Assembly (NCBI GenBank): GCA_039090855.1
Contig: CM076990.1
Location: 200,327,232 to 200,391,231 of the forward strand
Source: Macrothele yani
Lineage: Eukaryota; Arthropoda; Arachnida; Araneae; Macrothelidae
Direction: 5' to 3'
Length of the DNA stretch: 64,000 bases
Shown here: positions 11,391-20,752 of the stretch, piece after piece
Numbering within the stretch: the first letter of the stretch is position 1
How the letters are laid out: each line of letters begins with the position of its first letter
The notes under the pieces: model-generated
The model's input: the letters and a program-made list of their open reading frames with translations, nothing else
Told to the model about the DNA's origin: nothing
Database searches by the model: none
Program-made: the position numbers and the translations under genes

Positions 11391-11518
11391 TCGAGTCACA
11401 TTATTGTAACCACCTCCTACTTTTCACGTCAACAGCTTGTAGCCAATGAAAGAAGGCACATGTCGTGAGCTGGCTTGAAGGGTATATAAAGTGTGCTGTA
11501 GGCATTCTAAAAACATAT

Positions 11519-11699
11519 CCCAGGTACTGGCCTCCCGGTAATAAATTAGGGCGTCTTCCTCCCCCTTTCTAACTTGCTTCCGTGTGACTTTCCTATCGGG
11601 CACTCTTGCCCAAATCTCCTAGCTTCATATTTCTAAGGGTTGTTTAAGACCTGGGGTCAGACACTCCCTTCCTAAAATCCTCTACATATGATCATTTGA
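11519..11699. mobile_element. 181-bp insertion with a 13-bp target duplication, family unknown
   Basis: TCTAAAAACATAT is present on both sides (11506-11518 and 11700-11712), a perfect 13-bp direct repeat. That length suits target-primed (LINE/SINE) insertion. The insert is more GC-rich than its surroundings, has no poly-A tail and no box A/B pair that I can see, and matches nothing else in the window. A truncated LINE 3' end is possible. Confidence 0.6.
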
Positions 11700-11726
11700 T
11701 CTAAAAACATATAACTCTTTGCTGTC

Positions 11727-12710
11727 ATGGATAAAAGGAGCGATTTATCAGATTTGCAAAAAGGGATGATTATTGGCTTTCGGGCTAAGGATGGCAGTAT
11801 TTCCGAAACAGCGCAGTTTGTGAACTGTTTGCATGCTGCTGTGGTTAAAGTGTATCGGGAATGGAGAAATGGCACCATTGCGAATAAGTGTTGTGGAAAC
11901 TGCAGAGCACCACGTGCCATTGATGTGAGAGGTAAACGTCGGCTGCAAAGGTGCGTGAGGGCCGATCGATGCGCTACAGTGGAGCAACTCACTTGCCGAC
12001 TGTACCAGGGGGCTACTGGAAGTGTGACTAAAATGGCAGTTCAGCGAACCCTGCTGCGTATGAGTCTCCAATGCAGACAGATGATCACTGAACCTATGCT
12101 AGCGAAGGTGCATTGACAGAAAAGGCTTACATCTGCATGACAGTATGGGAATTGGACCTCCGCTGATTGGCAAAGGATTGCCCCCTCCGATGAGTCACAT
12201 TTTCTGCTTCATCGAACGGATGGACGTTGGCGTATAAGGCAAGAAACATGGGAAAACAAACACTCTTCTACCATTACTGGAAGAACACAAGCTGGTGGGG
12301 GCAGCACTATGGTCTGGGGATGTTTTCGTGGCATTCCCTGGGTCCACTCACACCTGTGGAAAGCACTATGAACCAAATTTGTTATGAATCCATCCTTGCA
12401 GACCATGTACATCCATACAAGCTGATTGTCTTTGCTGGGGCAGATGGGATTTTCCAGCATGACAATGTGACGTGTCACATAGCTAGAAATGTCCAAGAGT
12501 GGTTGGAAGAGCACAATGAAGACTTCAAAGTACATCCCTGGCAACCCTAATTCCCCAGACTTAAACCCAATTGAACATCTGTGGGACCACCTCGATCATG
12601 TTGTTCACTCCACGGATCCTCCACGACGCACCCTGCAGCAGCTGACAGATGCACTGCAGTCAGCATGGCTCTACATACCTGTGAACACCTTTCCAGCACC
12701 TTATTGAGGC
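11727..12710 (+). pseudogene. Tc1-like transposase pseudogene
   Basis: The N-terminal part (11727-12116) starts MDKRSDLSDLQKGMIIGFRA and contains the paired-type DNA-binding domain. After a frameshift near 12117 come SDESHFLL (first Asp), the fragment FQHDNVTCHIARNVQEWLEE (second Asp) and, in another frame, SPDLNPIEHLWDHLDHVV (third catalytic residue, Glu in PIE). All three catalytic positions survive, but at least two frameshifts prevent translation. Confidence 0.78.
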
Positions 12711-12824
12711 ACTCCCAGCTCATCTATCTACTGTCCGCACTGCACACTGCAGTTACTCTGGATGACGTCTACAAACATCTGTGACCAGCCAGCTGGTGAT
12801 CACAATAATGTGACTCGACAGTAT

Positions 12825-12965
12825 ATGTCATCATCCATTATCAACGTACTAATGGGTGAATGCCTCTCTCTCTAAGTCTCTTCTACGCCCTCTCTTGAGT
12901 CAATCTCTTCCATTTCACTTTGTCATGCTTTCAAATTTCATCCATCCATGCCTACATGGTCATCT
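12825..12965 (-). mobile_element. Old RTE-type LINE 3' fragment
   Basis: Reads as a diverged copy of the 3' end of the LINE at 15331 in the same orientation (CATCATCCATTATCAA ..., TTTCAAATTTCATCCATCCATG). Similarity fades near 12965. Confidence 0.5.
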
Positions 12966-13231
12966 GCGTTCGAATTACCCAGCGGTCCGCTGGCCATTGG
13001 CCAGTAAAACTTTCGTTGAACCACTGAATTATTGATTTTACTGGCCTGAATAGCCAATAAATTTTTATTTTCTAATTTGTCACAAGTAAAAAATGAATTT
13101 CTGTTTCTTTTACCTTGCTGTATGGTTTTCTCTTTAGGCTGCAAACTAATGATAGGCTTAAAAACAAATATTGGGAATAATTACATTGAAATGACATGTT
13201 ATTTTCTACATATATATTATAAATGTCTTTA

Positions 13232-13233
<2 letters not shown>

Positions 13234-13270
<37 letters not shown>
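13234..13270. repeat. (TA)n microsatellite
   Basis: Uninterrupted TA dinucleotides directly abutting the left end of the foldback element. Further TA runs lie at 15322-15330, 15224-15248 and 17728-17747. Confidence 0.95.
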
Positions 13271-13271
<1 letters not shown>

Positions 13272-15321
13272 TTAAGAGCAAAACTGAAGACTAAGGAAAA
13301 AATTTTAGAATTTAGAACGAAGGGTGCAAAATAACCTGAAAATCAAAACGCGCAACGCAGCAGTTTTGAAAATTCAGAATTCACATTCTATAAAGATACC
13401 TAAGCAAAAAAAAAAAAAATATACAAATATAATTTTGACTCACACCTAGTACAACATAGAAAAGGTTATGTATCTACCTGTGTGAGTAAAAGGAGAAAAG
13501 AAAAAAAATAAAATAAAACAACTGAATGTAGAAGGTGTCGAGAATACTGAGCCTTGGCTTTATCAAGGACCAGCAAAAACTCTGCATTTTCTCACTTCCA
13601 CAAAGACCTAGTTGGAAATGGGTTTCTGCAAGGCCATAGATGCAAGTAACATTCCCACCTAAAATAGTTTAAAATATATATATATAAGTCATGTCCTCCG
13701 TAGAGTAGCATGACCTAGCACTAGTTAACAATTTCGCTTGCATCCATTAACCTTCATGGCCCGACCCATGCTCTTCATCTGTTACTATTAAACAGAGAGA
13801 AGAAGATTAAAGAGAACTCAAGCTGTGAGAGTGACATAATAAATAGAAATGATTTTCAGCTATAACGAAATTCCAAGTTCGTTTGAGAGAGAATTTAAAC
13901 CTGAAAAACAAATTTTACATTGCAATTAAAAAAGGAAATGTTAATTTATAACGAACAGATTTTTGAAAGAAAACTTGAGTCTAAAACCCCCTACTCTACA
14001 ACTTATGACAGCACGAAAACGAGAATAAGTTAAAGATAATAATTAACTAAAGAAAACTTTGTGAAAGTTATATACCTTAAACAGTTAGTTGCAATATGTA
14101 CAAAGTATTTCAGCAGTGCTTTAAGTGCATAATTAATTAGTTATTAAGAACTTAACTACTTTGAAAAAACAGCGCATAGACAGCGCATAGAAAAGGAACA
14201 AGCTTAGCCATCTTCTGTTCCTAGGTACCACAAAAGACGCTCAAAGTTACAAAGAAAAGTAAGAGTTAAAACCCGCATAAATGTTAACAGACAAACCAAT
14301 GCTTAAAAGCTGAAAAGCTAAAAAAATACAGAGAAAAGGTACATGAAGTACTAACATTGAACTTATAAAACCTAGAGCCCAAAAACAAGGAAGAGAGCTT
14401 ACCTCTTGTGTTACAAAAACTTTTCTCCTCACAAGAGGAGAACATGGCTGACCTCTTCCGCCACTCCCTAGACGCTGGGGGGCAGTGAGGGTGGGGCTGA
14501 TGGCCTCCTGAAATACTTTGTACATATTGCAACTAACTGTTTAAGGTATATAACTTTCACAAAGTTTTCTTTAGTTAATTATTATCTTTAACTTATTCTC
14601 GTTTTCGTGCTGTCATAAGTTGTAGAGTAGGGGTTTTAGACTCAAGTTTTCTTTCAAAAATCTGTTCGTTATAAATTAACATTTCCTTTTTTAATTGCAA
14701 TGTAAAATTTGTTTTTCAGGTTTAAATTCTCTCTCAAACGAACTTGGAATTTCGTTATAGCTGAAAATCATTTCTATTTATTATGTCACTCTCACAGCTT
14801 GAGTTCTCTTTAATCTTCTTCTCTCTGTTTAATAGTAACAGATGAAGAGCATGGGTCGGGCCATGAAGGTTAATGGATGCAAGCGAAATTGTTAACTAGT
14901 GCTAGGTCATGCTACTCTACGGAGGACATGACTTATATATATATATTTTAAACTATTTTAGGTGGGAATGTTACTTGCATCTATGGCCTTGCAGAAACCC
15001 ATTTCCAACTAGGTCTTTGTGGAAGTGAGAAAATGCAGAGTTTTGCTGGTCCTTGATAAAGCCAAGGCTCAGTATTCTGACACCTTCTACATTCAGTTGT
15101 TTTATTTTTTTTTTTTCTTTTCTCCTTTTACTCACACAGGTAGATACATAACCTTTTCTATGTTGTACTAGGTGTGAGTCAAAATTATATTTGTATATTT
15201 TTTTTTGCTTAGGTATCTTTATAGAATATATATATATATATATATATAGATTTTCAGGTTATTTTGCAACCTTCATTTTAAATTCTAAAGTTTTTCCTTA
15301 GTCTTCAGTTTTGCTCTTAAG
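13271..15321. mobile_element. 2.05-kb foldback element with arms over 800 bp
   Basis: The left arm (13271-14113) and right arm (14508-15321) are inverted copies around a 394-bp spacer (14114-14507). Stretches of more than 100 bp were compared by eye and are identical, for example 13920-14113 against 14508-14700. Differences are small indels and one spot (about 13345-13385) that is a TA run in the right arm. Both outer ends are CTTAAGAGCAAAACTGAAGA and its complement, and both abut (TA)n. No protein was recognised in arms or spacer. High arm identity means recent formation or ongoing conversion. The class is unknown. Confidence 0.8.
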
Positions 15322-15347
15322 TATATATATCATCATCATCATCATTG

Positions 15348-16904
15348 TCAACCATTATCAATCCACTGCTGGACGAAGGTCTCCCCAAGTTTCCTCCACA
15401 ACGGTCTGTCTTGTGCCAGTCTCCTCCATGTCACCCCTGCATACTTTCGAATTTCATCCACCCATCTCCCATGTGGTCTTCTTCTGGGTCTTTTCCTGTC
15501 CCTTGGAATCCAATCTAAAATTTCGGCTGTCCATCGATGATCTGTCCTTCTGGCAGTATGTCCAGCCCATTGCCATTTCAGGGATTTAACTCTGATCATG
15601 ATGTCTTCCACTCTTGTCATTTTTCGGATCCACGAGTTCCTCTTCTTATCTCTCCTGGTTACACCAAGCATGCACCTCTCCATGCATCTTTGAGTTGTCT
15701 GCAGCCTTTGTATGTCTCTTTTAGTTAAGGTCCACGTCTCTGCACCATACGTAAGCACTGGAAGGATGCATTGATCAAACACTTTTCTTTTAAGACATAA
15801 TGGCATATTGCTCTTGAAAATTATGCTGTTTCTTCCAAAAGCTCTCCAGGCAAGTTTTGTACGTCGATTAATTTCTTCATCAATGTGACCCTCACTTGAT
15901 ATCTGCTGTCCAAGATAAACGTACGTGTCTGTTATCTCCAGCTTTTCTCCATCAATCGATAAATCTTCATTTCTTGTAAAAGCATTGAACATCACTTTTG
16001 TCTTTTGAAAGTTCATTTTTAATCCCACTTCTTTACTCTTGTCAGCAAGTTCCTGGATCATACTCTGCAGCTCTGATGGGCTAGTTGCAAAAATGACTAT
16101 GTCATCAGCAAAACGAAGGTGGGTTAGATAATCTCCATTAATCTTTATCCCCTTGTTTTCCCAGCTCAGTGACTGAAAAACACCCTCCAATGTGGCATTA
16201 AAGAGCTTCGGAGATATGGTGTCACCTTGTCTCACTCCCTTTCCAATTTTTATGTGTGTTGTATTTTCAAACAGCCGAATCTTTGCACTTGCATTTTCAT
16301 AGATGTTATTAATAATATTAATGTATGCATCTTCAATACCGCAGGTTTTCAGAGCCATTGAAACTGCTGATGGTTTCACCGAATCAAGGGCTTTTTCATA
16401 ATCGATAAAAGCCATGCACAATGGAAGTTCATATTCCCTCGCTCTTTCAATTAGTTCTCTCAGCACATGGATATGATCTATTGTGCTGTAGCCACTCCTG
16501 AATCCAGCTTGTTCTCTCGGTTGAGCCATGTCCAGTGTTACCTTCAAGCGGTGTGAAAGAACTTTAGTGAAGATTTTATAAACTACTGATAGGAGGCTGA
16601 TAGGTCTGTAGTTTCCGAGATCCTCAATGTCACCTTTCTTATGTAGCAGGATCATTGTAGCGGTGTTCCAATCCTCAGGAATCTTTCCTTCATTAAGGCA
16701 TCGAGTGAAAATTTGGGCGAGTACTGTTTCGATTTCTCCACTTGCTTCTTGTATGATGTCTACAGTAATTCCATCTTCTCCTGGAGCTTTTCCCCGCTTC
16801 ATGTTCTTGATTGCATGTGCAACTTCTGCTGGAAGGACTGGAGGAACTCTGGTACTGGTATCTTTCATGATGTCTGGAGTGCATATATCACACATCCCTT
16901 TCAT
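15348..16904 (-). CDS. LINE reverse transcriptase (RTE-type)
   Basis: Open for 518 codons. The fingers/palm contain GKAPGEDGI (about 39-47), NYRPISLLSVVYKIF (98-112), motif A FIDYEKALDSV with Asp168, motif B GKGVRQGDTISPKLF (221-235) and motif C FADD at 265-268, all intact. The C-terminal region has YLGQQISSEGHIDEEI, the Trp-rich LKWQWAGHTARRTDHRW and RWVDEIRKYAG. It copies element RNA at the nicked target. The ATG used is only the first Met after a frameshift: an older copy at 38370 reads through the same junction (DFYSKLYERDDTCTPDIM), so the original was one long frame joined to the endonuclease. Confidence 0.85.
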   Translation of the reverse strand: MKGMCDICTPDIMKDTSTRVPPVLPAEVAHAIKNMKRGKAPGEDGITVDIIQEASGEIETVLAQIFTRCLNEGKIPEDWNTATMILLHKKGDIEDLGNYRPISLLSVVYKIFTKVLSHRLKVTLDMAQPREQAGFRSGYSTIDHIHVLRELIERAREYELPLCMAFIDYEKALDSVKPSAVSMALKTCGIEDAYINIINNIYENASAKIRLFENTTHIKIGKGVRQGDTISPKLFNATLEGVFQSLSWENKGIKINGDYLTHLRFADDIVIFATSPSELQSMIQELADKSKEVGLKMNFQKTKVMFNAFTRNEDLSIDGEKLEITDTYVYLGQQISSEGHIDEEINRRTKLAWRAFGRNSIIFKSNMPLCLKRKVFDQCILPVLTYGAETWTLTKRDIQRLQTTQRCMERCMLGVTRRDKKRNSWIRKMTRVEDIMIRVKSLKWQWAGHTARRTDHRWTAEILDWIPRDRKRPRRRPHGRWVDEIRKYAGVTWRRLAQDRPLWRKLGETFVQQWIDNG

Positions 16905-17727
16905 ATAATTTGGAGTAGAAATCTTTCACTCTTGTCAAAATTTCGCCTCTATTTCTTGTTACAGAACCATCTTCTTTTCTCAGTGCCATAATCTGTTTTC
17001 TTCCCTTACTGAGATGTCCCTTTGCTATCTTTAGGCTTTGGTTGTTTTCAATTGCTTTCCTCACTAGTTCACAGTTGAATTTTCTTACGTCTTCAGTGAT
17101 ACTTTTTCGTACTGTCTTGCATAGCTCTATATATTCCACTTTGGAAGTCGCATCTTCTTTAGTTGTCCTCATCTCTCTTCTTTTTCGCATCAACATTTTC
17201 GTTTTTCCTGATAATTTATTTACATGCAACTTGTTCTTAGACCCAGCTAATTTTGTTGCTGTTTCCATAAGAGCTTTGGTTACTTTTCTGTTAACTTCAG
17301 AGATGTCCACTTCTTCCGATGTTAGGCCTTCTAAAGCAGAGAACCTGTTCTTCAGTTCCAACTTGAAGGTATTATGGTGTTTTTTAAGGTTGGTTATGTC
17401 AATAGATTTTGTTTGTCTTATGAGCTTGTCACGTTCAAGTTTAGTGTTGAGGTGCATCTTACATCTCACCAATCTATGGTCACTACCTGTGTTGAACTTG
17501 TTTAGCACACTGCAGTCTTCTATGACGAATTTTTTGTTACACATAATAAAATCAATTTCATTTGTCGTCCCATTTGGATGTCTCCATGTCCATTTTCTGT
17601 GTGGCTTTTTCTTGAAGAAGGAGTTCAAGATGAAAAACCCTTCTGTCTCTGCAAACTCAACGAGAGTATTTCCACGCTGGTTTCTGTTGCCGTGACCGAA
17701 TTTACCTACTGAAGTTTCATTCTGTTG
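16888..17727 (-). pseudogene. LINE endonuclease C-terminal part and linker, truncated
   Basis: Reads NETSVGKFGHGNRNQRGN, then LVEFAETEGFFILNSFF, WTWRHPNGTTNEIDFI and SDHRLVR, the distal landmarks of apurinic-type endonucleases (SDH carries the catalytic His). The N-terminal two thirds are missing at the 5' truncation. The linker continues to SKLYERD, where a +/-1 shift separates it from the reverse transcriptase frame. An apparent Met start further upstream (near 17763) only translates the neighbouring TA run and is not real. Confidence 0.75.
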
Positions 17728-18316
17728 TATATATATATATATATATAATGGACCAACGGGCATTTTGGTAGGCCAGTGGTTTGCAAATTCTAGTGGTCCA
17801 TTGGGCGAGTAGAAGATTTATTTCTAATTCTAACACCGGGCATGCAATATGTGTGGAGGGCCTGACATATTGATGCATGGTGTAAGTGTCTGGATGTCTT
17901 TGGTTCAAACAAACTTTTAGGTATCCCCTATGCAAAATCATTACATCCAAGACTGCAGCATGACTTGTCAATGAAAAGCATAGATCTGAATTTGTGGCTT
18001 CAGTGTCTCGGTGCAATACAACATTCCAGTGAATTGGTCTTCTTTTGTAGCAGAAGGCTTAACATTGCTAATCCATAAACTAGTATTAGTATTGGGCATT
18101 GACTTTTTATTTATATGCCCACAAATCACATTAGATTGTTCAGGTAGTAACAATTGTACTCTCCTTGACCTCTTGAGCTAACTATTGCATTTTTTTTTTT
18201 TTTTTTTTGTACCATATTGAAATAATGCACTCTTTTAACTTGCATGGATTGGTTATTTTTACAAGCTGTGTTCTTTATTGTGATCAAGTTCCTGAACTGT
18301 AACTTGATGTCATATA
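17728..18316. other. (TA)n run and intron 2 spacer
   Basis: A TA run at 17728-17747 is followed by AT-rich sequence with a poly-T tract at 18190-18208. No gene was recognised. Confidence 0.4.
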
Positions 18317-19531
18317 CAGTGAAGTGCCAGAAAAACTGGTACAGATGAGCTTATGCAAAATACATAGGAACGTCACCTATGTGCATACTTGGTTGCGTCC
18401 GCCAGTGCGTTTATAAAGCGATAGACATCCTTGCCAGCTGTCAGAGCTGTTTTTGGTATGAGAATGACGAGTAATAACAATTTAAGCGAGTTTCAATGCG
18501 GTGTCTTACTTGGCGCTCGTGAGATGATCCATAGTAATTCGGAGGTAGAAACAAAGTTTGGATTTTCACAGACGACCATTGCAAGGGTTTACCGTGACTA
18601 CAAGAATTGCGGCAAAACCTCCAACCTACGATACCAGTGTGGCTGCAAAAAGACATTGGGTGAATGTGACCATCGTTGGCTGTCAAGAATCATTTCACGC
18701 GATAGGCGTACAACACTCTCGCAGGTATCATTGGAATTCAATGCTGGAGGCTCGACAAGCATCAGCGTCCGGACTGTGCAACGTACCCTGCACGATATGG
18801 GCTTTGGGAGCCGACGCCCAACTCGAGTCCCCTTGGTGGGTGCACGACACAGAGCTATGCTCCTCGCTTGAGCACAGCAACACCGCCACTGGACATTTGA
18901 TGACTGGAAACAAGTAGCCTGGTCTGACGAGTCGCGTTTCCAACTGTATCTGGCAGATGGAAGGATTTGTGTGTGGTGCAAAGCCCATGAAGCTATGGAT
19001 CCTGCCTGTCAACAGGGAACTGTACTGGCTGGGGGGGGGGGTCCGTAATGGTATGGGGTGTGTTTAGCTGGACTTCACTAAGACCCGTAGTATGTCTACA
19101 AACATCTGTGACCAGCCAATGCTATGTGCGCATCCTTTCTGACGAGGTACACCCGTTCATGTTCTGCATTCATGCTGATGGGTTGGGCCTGTTTCAACTG
19201 GACAATGCACCTTCACACAAGTGTCGTGACGCCACATTATGGTTAGAGGAACATTCGTCTGAGTTTGGGGTGTTGCCATTTCCACCCAAGTCCCCAGATC
19301 TGAACGTGATAGAACACATTTAAGATGCCATGCAATGCGCTATTGAACACAGGAATCCGAGACCTCGGAATACATCCAAATTTTGGAACGCTCTGCAAGA
19401 AGTATGGTGTGCATTCTGCATATTTCCAGAAGCTAGTGGAGTCTATGCCCCATCGTATTTCTGCAGTTCTGCTCTCCCGTGGGGGACCTACCAAGCATTA
19501 GACTGGTGTACCAGTTTTTGGCTCTTCAGTG
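18317..19531 (+). mobile_element. Tc1-like transposon, complete ends
   Basis: Element of 1215 bp between TA at 18315-18316 and 19532-19533. The ends read CAGTGAAGTGCCAGAAAAAC and, from the right, CACTGAAGAGCCAAAAACTG. A G-run of ten lies at about 19031-19040, at the site of one frame loss. Confidence 0.85.
18431..19500 (+). pseudogene. Tc1-like transposase pseudogene
   Basis: The N-terminal frame (18431-18871) includes NNLSEFQCGVLLGAREMIHS and the second DNA-binding helix region SVRTVQRTLHDMGFGSRRPT. After a TGA it continues as FDDWKQVAWSDESRFQLYLA (first Asp) to a stop near the G-run. A second frame from 19048 has MVWGVFSWTSLRP, FQLDNAPSHKCRDATLWLEE (second Asp) and FPPKSPDLNVIEHI (third residue Glu), ending at TAA. 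The catalytic triad is present but three lesions block a full protein. Confidence 0.8.
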
Positions 19532-19884
19532 TACATTGGTGCATAGTTCAGCATCTTGATTAACTGTTGTTGCATATACTTTCCTGGACTGTAACTTGAC
19601 AATTCCTGTTACCATTTTTGGTGTTTTTCACTGATCATATACAGCTTATGTGATACTACTGAGTGAAGTGTTTCCTTATCCAAATGTAGGTAGTCTTTCT
19701 TGATGATGTTCTTTTTACTTATATAACCAATCTTAAAATAGTACTATGGATAATGGAACACTTCAACGATTTGAACGTGGTGACTTGACTAGACAATAAA
19801 TGAATAGGTGCAAATGTGATCAGACATTCAAAGAAACGAGATCACGTTGGTTGGGCGTGTAGTACTGTTTTAGAAAACACAGCA

Positions 19885-20112
19885 TTATTTGAAGTATTGG
19901 TTCCAAATGCGTGGCAACTCTAAAGAGATGATATCATTGCAGGTCTTGCTGTTGGCTATGATCTCTAAAGTTTCACGAATGGCAGTAGATTTAGGTGTGA
20001 AGTATGAAGCTAATTTCTTGATATCATTCCACATAGGATCAGCGGACTTGAACTTGACCTCTCTTGATAGAGCTGTGGTTATTTTACTGTCTTTTGTATC
20101 CCTTTTATGCAA
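19885..20112 (-). CDS. Short frame in left hairpin arm, unknown protein
   Basis: 75 codons: begins HKRDTKDSKITTALSREVKF, then KSADPMWNDIKKLASYFTPK and ends RIWNQYFK before a stop. Not recognised. Polar, no signal or membrane segment. The start lies at the hairpin loop, so it is probably the C-terminal fragment of a larger protein, such as a transposase, captured in the element. Its partner frame in the other arm differs by substitutions and one missing Asp codon. Confidence 0.4.
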   Translation of the reverse strand: MHKRDTKDSKITTALSREVKFKSADPMWNDIKKLASYFTPKSTAIRETLEIIANSKTCNDIISLELPRIWNQYFK

Positions 20113-20154
20113 GTTCTGTAAATATGTGTCATTTGCAGAACTTGCTCAAACCAA

Positions 20155-20380
20155 CGAGCGTAAAAGGGATACAAAAGACAGTAAAATAACCACAGCCCTA
20201 TCAAGAGAGGTCAAGTTCAAGTCTGCTGATCCTATGTGGAATATCAAGAAATTAGCTTCATACTCCACACCTAAATCTACTGTCATTCGCGAAACTTTGG
20301 AAATCTTGACTAGCAGTGAGGCTTGCAATGATAGTGTCTCTTTAGAGTTGTCACGCATTTGGAATCAATACTTCAAATAA
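20155..20380 (+). CDS. Short frame in right hairpin arm, paralogue of the left-arm frame
   Basis: Open from the loop side: ERKRDTKDSKITTALSREVK, then FKSADPMWNIKKLASYSTPK, ending RIWNQYFK with the same stop. It lies in a longer plus-strand frame that begins at 19889, but the first half of that frame is the antisense of the left arm. A 3-bp in-frame deletion distinguishes it from the left-arm copy. Function unknown. Confidence 0.4.
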
Positions 20381-20752
20381 TGCTGTGTTTTCTACCACAG
20401 TACCGTGCGCCCAACCAACGTGACCTTGTTTCTTCTAATGTCTGATCACATTTGCGCCTATTCGTTTATTGTCTAGTCAAGTTACCATGTTCAAATTGTT
20501 GAAGTGTTCCATTATCCAATTTTCAATTAGTTCTCTACTTTCCTTGAAAAAGCCATCTGGTTGATGTGCGAAAGCTTGAAAACTTTAATTTATGTCCTAC
20601 GCCAAGAAATTCGGATCACTAGTACTATTTTAAGTGTAATTGGTGTACAGTTCCTTGTTATTAATTAATAACCAATCTCGTATGTAAATATTTGCTTCAA
20701 AACTGTTATCATTTACATACTTCAGCTTCTTAAATCTTAGTGTTGATTTGTA

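Larger units (their letters stand above)
11387..12821 (+). mobile_element. Tc1-like transposon
   Basis: Ends CAGTCGAGTCACATTATTGT (left) and, from the right, CTGTCGAGTCACATTATTGT, bordered by TA. Its 5' untranslated part is interrupted by a 181-bp insertion at 11519-11699. The transposase is on the plus strand and frameshifted. It inserted in the AT-rich flank of a duplicated LINE tail. Confidence 0.8.
15331..17727 (-). mobile_element. RTE-type non-LTR retrotransposon, 5'-truncated
   Basis: Minus-strand LINE ending in a trinucleotide tail (CAT repeats on the plus strand at 15331-15346). It encodes the C-terminal part of an endonuclease and a full reverse transcriptase, and is cut off inside the endonuclease at 17727 where a (TA)n run begins. 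Related pieces lie at 11101, 12825, 25555, 35519 and 38383-39505. The tail and the C-terminal protein (LKWQWAGH, RWVDEIRKYAG, GETFVQQW) fit RTE-clade LINEs; the clade is assigned by recognition only. Confidence 0.8.
19747..20519. repeat. Long hairpin with a homologous short reading frame in each arm
   Basis: Arms 19747-20118 and 20136-20519 are inverted copies (roughly 85-90% alike by eye) with a 17-bp loop; the right arm has about 15 extra bases near the loop. The outer ends read TGGATAATGGAACACTTCAA and its complement. Each arm carries the same reading frame, directed from the loop outward. The structure resembles a large MITE or foldback; no target duplication is clear. Confidence 0.75.

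Noticed and set aside
13271..15321. Long terminal repeats of an LTR retrotransposon
   Set aside because: The repeats are inverted, not direct, and no gag-pol sequence lies between them.
17042..17695. 217-codon plus-strand frame
   Set aside because: It is the antisense of the LINE endonuclease-linker frame; the minus strand carries the recognisable motifs.
12768..19112. Shared 22-bp word (ACAAACATCTGTGACCAGCC and two more) at 12771 and 19095
   Set aside because: Both sites are within Tc1 elements; it could be common ancestry or chance and is not enough for a recombination claim.
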